DNA from: Platycnemis pennipes
Taxonomy: Eukaryota; Arthropoda; Insecta; Odonata; Platycnemididae
Reading direction: 5' to 3'
Assembly: GCA_933228895.1 (NCBI GenBank)
Contig: OW121854.1
Span: forward strand, 11,225,131-11,289,130
DNA length: 64,000 nt
Positions 53,301 through 62,300 of this stretch are shown here, in pieces; position 1 is the stretch's first letter; each line of letters begins with the position of its first letter. Both the position numbers and the translations under genes were made by a program. The notes below the pieces were generated by a model, which worked only from the letters and a program-made list of their open reading frames with translations, had not been told where the DNA came from and ran no database searches.

Positions 53301-56300
53301 TTAAATCCGTTAAAATCTGCTTTACTTAAAAGGCAAATCTTTCTTTTCAATTTTACATTTTTGTCAGTATTGAGGGAATAACTTTTTCATGGTTGTTTGA
53401 GGCAAGTAAATCGAGAACATTCTCCCTTCTATTATGCAAATTTACTATTTGATGTTCTGCGTATTAGGCGAACACGTTAAACAATGACGAGCAGATTTCT
53501 TTGTCCCTACCCCCAGACTTATGACTACATGTTTTCCAATCTATCGATGGTGTATTGAAATCTCCTCCTATAATAATCTGTCGTTCGTTGCTATGGGAAT
53601 TAATGTACCTGATCTGTCTCTCGAGTTCTAATACTGAGTGTACATCGGAATGGGGTGGTCTATAGTAAGCACACTCTGGTGTAGGCAAAAACGTATATTA
53701 CTTTCAAATTATTAAATGAGTTTGGCAATTTTCCACAAAAAAAATCTTTACTTCGACCGGTTTCGATGTGATACATCATCATCAGCTGATGATGATGTAT
53801 CACATCGAAACCGGTCGAAGTAAAGATTTTTTTGTGGAAAATTGCCAAACTCATTTAATTATGTTATTCCACCATATAACGCCTGAAACGTCTCTTTTTA
53901 TTACTTTCAAACTACCCAATTTAGACATTAACACACGTAAGCCATGCTATCAGCTGAGACCACCACCTATTTGTTGCAGTTCTTACGGCTAAACTGTTGT
54001 CACAACAACCAATCAACGCGGCTACCCCGAAAAATGAAGCCCATTCATGACTTGGACCGCGGACACGTTCTCCTGCAGCTACGAACCCCACTAGAGCCAG
54101 ACCGGCCACGCCGCCGGCTCGGTTCTTAGAAAATAGTAGCGAGAGCATTTCCGCAAATTCCACGTTGCCACATGGTATAATGTGGAGTCTACCACACAGT
54201 TTAGTCCAACCGTGTGTTGAAATGGCAACATTGCGTCTAGTGGTGCGAACTCCCCAGACGGAGGGGATGAAGGGGAAATATCGTTATTGCCTCATCATCT
54301 CTGCGCAAAGAATTTTATGCGTAGAGGAGACACTAAACAAAAATATGGCTGGTTGGGTAGGCGCCGACTCTGGTAACTCTACCGGTCGACGGAAAAACTA
54401 CAGTAGAACCTCTATTTTACGAAGTTGAAGGGACCCAAAAATTTGAGCTTTGTAAATCAGAGGGTTTGTAAAATGGAGGTTATCTTCCACTAACTCCTCT
54501 GTCTCCGGAACTGATCTGTCACCAAAACCAGCTGATCTCCAACAGTAGGAAATAGTTATTGCGGTGACACTCCCATGCTCTGGCAACACCTCGCACAGCA
54601 TGGAGGCACATCATGCACATAAGAGGCTTGATCTGCGACAAATGTACATCTACTAAAACTCTGCTGACAATAATGCGAGTATACTTTCAGTGCAATTAAA
54701 CACTATGCTGCACTTAACTTGTCAAATAGTTATGTTAGGGTTGAAATCAAACTAATTACTATAACAAATAATAGTCATCTGCTCATTCAGGGAAAAACAA
54801 CAAATATTACGTGAAATTCTCTGTGTGCAGTGTATTTGCAATAAATTGAAAGGATTTAAAAATTACACCTCCATTGTATTGATTCGCTGTATAGCATAGG
54901 CGTTATTCCTAAGGCTAGGACACTCACTTTAGTAAAAGAGAATGAAACAGCCATGAATGAAAAAAAACAGGTGGATATTTTTCTAGAAATTTATAATGGT
55001 ATGAACTTGGCTGCTGCAACTGATTTAAGTTCTTGTATCTGGTTGGTAAATCTCAAAATAAGGGGAATAAGAGAATTAACTCATCCCGCAGTGTATTTTA
55101 AGCATATGCAGTTATGCATTAATTAACGAAAGGGGTATATTCTGTGCTAGTCAATTTTTGTTTAAAGAAGCCATTTTAACATGGGAAAGCCAGGGATACA
55201 TTTTAACTAGGAAATGTCAAAACAAAGTTCCAACTAACCCAGTATATTTCCCTGAAAAGACCAGAAAATGCCTTTTTTGAAGAAAGCGCATTGTTTGAAA
55301 TACATTTAATAATATTTCACAGCTGAATTAAGTCAATTTTAGAACTTCACTCGAGTAAATTTGTAATTCCCTCTTTTATAATATGCTTTCTACCTTTCTA
55401 CAGTTCTGACATCTAGCGGTGATTTGCGAGAACTATTTACTCGCGGCTACAGAAAGTGATCGCGAATTCTTAACTAACGACGTAAAACACTTCAAATGAA
55501 GAATTAAATAATCAAATTGCATCAATATTTGAATATAAGTAATTTATTATTGCAAAATTAGTATTTTTTAATGAAACTAAACTCCACGACAGCTGCAGCA
55601 ACGAACTTCCTACGGGAATGCTATTTTCAAGTGAAAGCTTTCAAGTGAAAGCCTAGGCACAGTCTAGACTGTGGCCTAGGCTGAAGTAAGTTCTGAATTG
55701 GTGTTGCGGTGGCTACCTTAAAGCTAATTTTAAATAATTCCAGAGAAAATATGGATCCTTTGTGATGACTAGTTAGGTATTCACAATACACAAAATGATA
55801 GAAAAGGAATAGAAATTACCAAGCACTAATCCGATTATTTTATGAACTGGGACATTGTTTCCGAGAAGTAGGCGTCGTGCCATGCGTCTTTGAACATTTT
55901 TTCCTTGGATCATGTAATTAGGATTGAATTGCGATTTGGATGATCAGTCTCTGGGATTTTTGCTACAGTTTAAGCACTTCAAAAAGCACTATGCTGAATC
56001 GATTTTTCCACATTTTCCCATATGAAATACTTGGACCGAGGACCCTCTCAGCATGACCTATCTGTAGAGGTCCGTGAAAGTGGTTTTTTTTGATAAAATT
56101 CATTTTAAAACTATGTGATTTCGGTGTTATGGAAAATCTTGGCGGTGTTATTATAATGTTACAATTTTTGCACATTTCTAGGCGTTTTATTATTTTTGGT
56201 ACACATTTTGTGAATGCTTATACTTTTATTAAGCATTTTACATAACAAAAAAGGCAGTGAAAGAAGCACGCATAACCAAACACAATCAATCAGAAACAAG

Positions 56301-59300
56301 GAAACTTGAACTGGGGGTGTGTCGAAATGATTTTTTTTTTGCATTGAAGCTCAGTGGAGCGCCGAATATCCGACGATCAACCGCCAATAAGTAGCACCCC
56401 CTCTCCTCCTATCTTTTCCTTTACTTCCCCCCTTGCCTCAACTGTTAGCGCTTCCGTTCCCGGCCAGCGGTCGTGTTTAAGTCTACAAAATTGTTACATT
56501 AGGCCCACACTAAAGGTTTTCCTGCAACAAGTTATCCAATTACGCTGTCTACTGCGTCGCGGTGAGTCACCGGAATTACTGCTCGGCATTGACGCGTGCG
56601 CGCGGGCGCGTGAGCTTATATTTCCGATCTTCCGCGGCCGTGTTCAGCACATTATTGGTTCAGAATATCTAATTCTTCAGGAGAGAAAGCGCATCATTCT
56701 AGATATTTCCGAGAATTTCAGGATTGATAAATGTGAATCGAAGAGAGAGGTGGTGATTAATTTAACGGCAAATTCCGGCGGAGACGTCACTACATTGCGC
56801 GATATCACGCGAAATCGATATGCGCGAGACAAAACAAGCCAATTGACCTTTGAATCGTAATGAGATAGAGCGAATGAACGTCATCAGCGTTAAACAATGA
56901 AGGCTTAGACTTTAATCGATTATGACTCTTTACATGTGATTTTTTCGCTAATTCACGTAAAAATCGCGAAAAAGACGAAATTTCGTTTTATTTCCCGATT
57001 TCGCGATATTTCGCGTTAAACAATGAAGGCTTAGACTTTAATCGATTATTACTCTTTAAGTGTGATTTTTTCGCTAATTCACGTAAAAATCGCGAAAAAA
57101 GCGAAATTTCGTTTTATTTCCGGTTTCGCGATATTTCGCGTTATTTCGCGATATCGCGTCTAGCAAATTTCACGTATCTCTACCTATCTGGCTTCAGCTG
57201 CTCCTCTCGCGGTATACAGCGATCGTTATTCCATTGTACTGAGTTCAGTGCTACAAAATCATTTCAAAAACTTCGTAAAACAGAGGTCAATCACTCCAAG
57301 GGACCGGCCTCTCACTTCGTAAATCAATAAAATCGAGGTTTCGTAAAATAGAGGTCATTTTACATGGTTTTCGTATGTACAAAGATCGGGACCGGCGGGA
57401 TGGTTCGTAAATTGGTGTCATTTCGTAAATTAGAGGTTCGTAAAAAAGAGGTTCTACTGTATCTCCATAATCTCAGCACTCGGAAGCGAAAAAATAATCA
57501 TCTCCCACGGCCCCTTAAGTTTTCACGGCTAGTACGTGATCTTTGAATTTAGATTCTTTATTGTGTGCTTTCCTCTGCATACCCCGGCACCGACTACCAC
57601 AAGGTAGCACCGGCTTCGTGACGTCTCCTTGGTGGTGGTGTACCCCACGTGACACACCTTGGTCCTCTCTAATTGGCCCCGTTCAATCCCTCACCTGCGC
57701 CGTTGCTCAGGTCACAGTCCATTGCTGATTACGCTCCGTGGAAAGTTACCGGCGAGGCCCGAGGCACGCAGCAAGAAAAGAATGCGACAGGCTGCAATTT
57801 CAGTGAGGCAGGGGAAGAGAGGGTGGGCAGGGTGAAATGGATGCAGAGGGTGCAAAATCGGTGATAGGAATGGGGAAACACTAGCGGAAACCATGGGGAC
57901 GTGCTGAAACTGAGGAGTGCTCTTGTGCACCTTTACAATGCGTTGCCCTTTGGTGATTTTTCTTGCAGTTTTGACATTATTGTAATGCTGCAGGAATTGC
58001 AGCAAATTTTCAGGGAGCACATAGTCATGGTCAAACATCCCTGTCCTCATTTTCAGTTACAACCCTCAGTTTTTCCTCGAGAGATTTCCTCAAGCCTTTA
58101 GTACCTTCTTTGTTTTTACATATTTATTTGATTTCATGCAGTGTAATCAAGGGATCCGAAGGCTTATCCTGAAGTATTGTGCAATTGCCTGTTTTGGGTG
58201 GCGTAATAATGCTGTATACACTAAGTAGTTTATGCAGCAGCAGGAATGTTGGGGTAGTAGAGAGGTCATTGTTTCCTCCAGCTTCTCTTACAGTTCCAAA
58301 GAACTGCAAAGGGCCTAAGATATGAAGAAAGTGATATCCTCCACAAAAAACAATCGTTTTTTTCTTGCTCAAAACATTGTGAGAAATTATGGCCTTCATA
58401 ATCCATTATTATGTTAGCATGCGAATGAGGCAATTTGCAAACACATGTAATTTCGGAGGCTGACAAAGAGTATTCAACGAAGAAAAATATGTCCAAATTT
58501 TTTATGACAAATTTTTGTGAGAAAAAAGGTACAAAGTGTTTGATTTACTAATATTTATACAATTCTGCAACCCAATATTCAGTTCCTCGAGAGGAAATCT
58601 ACAAAGAAACTCTAAGGTTATCTCCCAAGAAATAATGTTTCATTGACTACGAATGGTGAGATTTTGATTGTAATGACTTCAACATCAGCAGCTCAGTATT
58701 CATATTAAAATTTTGCATATTGGGGTGGTAACGTAAAAACCCTAAATTATGATAAATAGTGCAGATCACTGCACTCCTAAATTCCACAGTGATCACCCAC
58801 CCTGTGTGCAAGAAACTTATTCCTGGAAATTGTACCAATTAGTGCTACTCGTAAAAATTCCCCCAGTGACCTATGTGCCATTACATTTCCTGGAAATCAT
58901 TATCCCAGTGCCCACATCATCAACAGCTGGACCCATGAGCTACCATTGTGCCTTGTAAAACATAATGCGCCCCCGCTAATCTTTCTTTTCTCCACCTTCA
59001 CCCACCTTACCTCAACTCTCCTTAACCCCTCGTTTCCTCAGTCACTCTGCTGGTCGAAGACCCATCGACGAAGGGAAATCCCTCTACCCAACCTCTAACA
59101 CCGCTCCTTCCCCCTCTATCCCTTCTCATCCCACTCCCAACTCACCCCACTCAATTCTGACAGATAGATGTCCTTACTGTCGCACCCAACTTGCATATGA
59201 AGATGATGTATGCATGATCAATCACCTGAAGATGTAACTATGTTATGAAACTCGAGTTGTGCCTATTTAAATATAAAGTGAACCAAACAAAGTTTCATTC

Positions 59301-62300
59301 TTTTATTTTCCATTATGGAAAGGTATCACATAGTTAAGCCTGAAGTTATCAGCTATATCTAAATTATGAACCACGAAATAACGATATTTTGATTTTACGA
59401 ATCTTCAGTCCAGACTGAAAGGGTATCTAAATACATGTAACGGTACTCAATATTACGAATTAACTAAGTTTTGAAATTATGAACCTCTGGTCTCTGTCCC
59501 AATGTGAAAAATTTACTCATTTTTACATTAAGGGCCAGTTTCACCAACGAAGATAATCTTTTTAACTCGGTTAATTTTGGGATTAACCGAGTTAATGTGA
59601 CTTCTCTGTTTCACCAGTACCATTAACTCGGTTTTGGTGCATTATCTCGGTTAATATTTTTACCGGCCGTTTTCGTGAGGTGAAAGGTTATTATCCGAGA
59701 TAATACTGTAAAAGCAACATGGCGCGCAGGCGATTTTGTCAGCTACTTTTAGATATTAGTCGAGACATTTGAGTTCAATTATCGTTATTTAAGGCAATTA
59801 CTAGGTTGATTAAGGAACGGGAAATTAATTTGAACCTAAAACCGGAGATTTTATTTATCCCGAGTTAATAAACACTACGAAAAGCACTTAGCAACAATTC
59901 AGGTGAGGTCTTCTCGGGATTTCCACCGGGTTAAATATTTATATAACACCAACTTCACTCACCCTGAAGACGATGGACGAGTCGTCCGTGGAAACGTTGG
60001 TGTTATAAAAAGGATAAATAAAAGCAAATAGCACGTATCTAACCTCTGAAACTCTATCTTATTTAAATGTAAATAGTTCACTTCTCACAATAGACACTCC
60101 AACACACTTCAACCATAATTAAACATATTTAATTACCCTCATGAATTCTTGCTGAGTAATCAGGGAACGTCATAGCCGCATACGGTCATGGAAACGATTT
60201 GGCCTTCGCTATAAAATCTTAGCGTGACAGCCAGCCGGAATCGAATTGTAAAATATCAATATAATTATAAACATGTATACTTAAGGTTGATCATGTATCT
60301 CTTGTCACCGAAATTGCTTCTCTCGTCGTCGTGTCCGATCTTTCATAATCACGTCTGGTGAGATTTAATGCAGTATGAAATTGCTCCAGCGTCTTTCTTA
60401 ATAAATGACGATAGGCCTCACATTCCTATAAAAAGTTTATTTTGTATCAGGCCTAGCGTACCTCGACCTCTATTTCTCCTCTTCTAGCATTCTCCGGCAA
60501 AATTGTGGCTGCCACCGTTGTAATGGACACTGAAGCTGCAAACGGGAAAAGTAAACCATACCGATTCATTATTAATAGCTCTACTTCACTTCCGATGAAC
60601 TCAAACCTCAATATCTAGAAAGCTTTTTATAATGAATATTATAATTACTAAATATACACCATACTTTATTTCACCTATCACGCATCACTTTTAAACAAGT
60701 CTGGGGGGCTTTATAGCTCGGCGGCACAAGGTAAAAACAATCCATTCCGACCATCGATACAGCTGCGTTGGTCGGAAATCTCCCGTGAATCGATATGCGC
60801 TATCGATAGGCCTACCATTGCGCATTCTTTCTGCACGTTACAGGGATTCAAGGAATTAATTCGATAGATCATTCGCCGTGTTAAACACCCCAGGCAGAAG
60901 CAATTTCAGGTCATCACTTAAATACATTCGCGAATGAATTCATTCGCATGATAATTCACCTTGACACCAATGACAACGACGAATGAAATGCTAAGTTTTA
61001 AGTGGTCGAAAGGTACCTATAATAGCAGTTACTGTTCGTTTTCGAGACGCTGTAAATAAAGGCAATTTAATTTAAGTTCTTTCCAGTATTTTATTTCTCA
61101 TCTCCTAAACATAACAGTGAAGACAATAAGTGATATCTCAGGGGAGATGTTTAGTAGAATTAGGAAAAGCGGGGTGTTCGAGCCGGGTTTAGGCCACTCA
61201 TTTCTTTTGTCTCTTCCGTTCCTTTTGAATTTCCCCCTTATTCCTTCCTAGTTTGTCGGCGCTCACTTGTCTTATGTAATAGTGTGTGGTAGCGTCGACA
61301 GGTGTCGTTTTGTTTTTTTTAAAATTTGAACCTCGAGCCGAGGTCAGACGAAGTAGATCTTTTGTTGAGTGCAGTTGGAGACCAGTGCAACCCCGGGCCC
61401 GGGAGCGATGAATGTCAAAAGGTAAGTGAGCGCCTTCCTTCCTTTTCCTGCTTCCTCCCTTTCCTCGTCCACATCACGACTCCTTCATTTCTCTCTATCC
61501 GATTCACGCCAGACCCATTCCCTTTCTCCCTTTTTTATTTTTTTTGGAGTGGAATAAGTCCCGTGATCGAACACGGGGTTTGAAATATCTTATAAACGTA
61601 TACATAGATGATTTTTGAAAGTGATTATAGATGTTTTCTAGATATACGTAGAAGATAATATAGATGTTTCGTGGAAGTTTAGTTAATATTTTGTCCTTCA
61701 TGGGTCCATTGGAAATGCCTTTAGTTACAATAAGCATGAAGTTAAATCAGCTGAATAACAAATTGGTTAGGTGCTTTTATTTGTTTGCTGACGTCCGGAG
61801 TATGAGAAATTTACCAACCTAAACATTCTCAGAGAAATCTCGGTTTAAAAAAACCGAGATAATAATAACAGTGGTGGAACGCAAGCAAGAGATTATGGAG
61901 ATAATAATATTAACGGAGATAATGTAAACTGCGATAATGGGAAATTTTACCGTCGTTGGTGAAACCGTTAATGATGAATCATAGCAGTGTTTTTCAGACT
62001 CTCCTTGCCAGAGTAAGGAGTGTCTGAAAGCACTCATGTGATGAGCAAAGCTTCATCTGTTTAAATCCAATCTCTATAATTTATAGATGGAGGAATAGAA
62101 CATCATGAAATAACGTGTGAAGATTGTATTTTTTGTTGCATAACTTTTGAGAGTACATAAGTATTTATTATCGTTTATATATTTGACTATGTAAACAACT
62201 TGTAATATATTATTTGCTAACTTAATCCCATTGTATTGAATTGTGTGCAGATTAAATACCACTATTGAGAATAATTTGAGTGTCATAATCACGATTGAAT

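Larger units (their letters stand above)
50368..57514. mobile_element. TTAA-flanked DNA transposon, 7147 bp, with nested insertions
   Basis: Ends GGGGCCGTGGGAC (left) and, read in reverse, GGGGCCGTGGGAG (right), a 12-bp exact inverted repeat directly bounded by TTAA at 50364-50367 and 57515-57518. TTAA target sites are used by piggyBac and Kolobok-type elements. Inside are, from the left, two exons of an ORF (50996-51440), a CR1-like element with its own palindromic insertion, and a 3.06 kb pogo-type element whose end is 55 bp from the right terminus. Without the two large insertions the original element would be about 1.5 kb, so most of its transposase is gone. Confidence 0.85.

Noticed and set aside
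53760..53811. Fully formed hammerhead ribozyme
   Set aside because: Core and arms are present, but stem I and the cleavage triplet cannot be laid out canonically by eye and an extra base precedes stem II, so only a hammerhead-like motif is claimed.
56354..56860. 168-codon ORF as a host gene
   Set aside because: No recognised domain, lies inside the pogo-type element, and has no splice or promoter context; mentioned only within that element.
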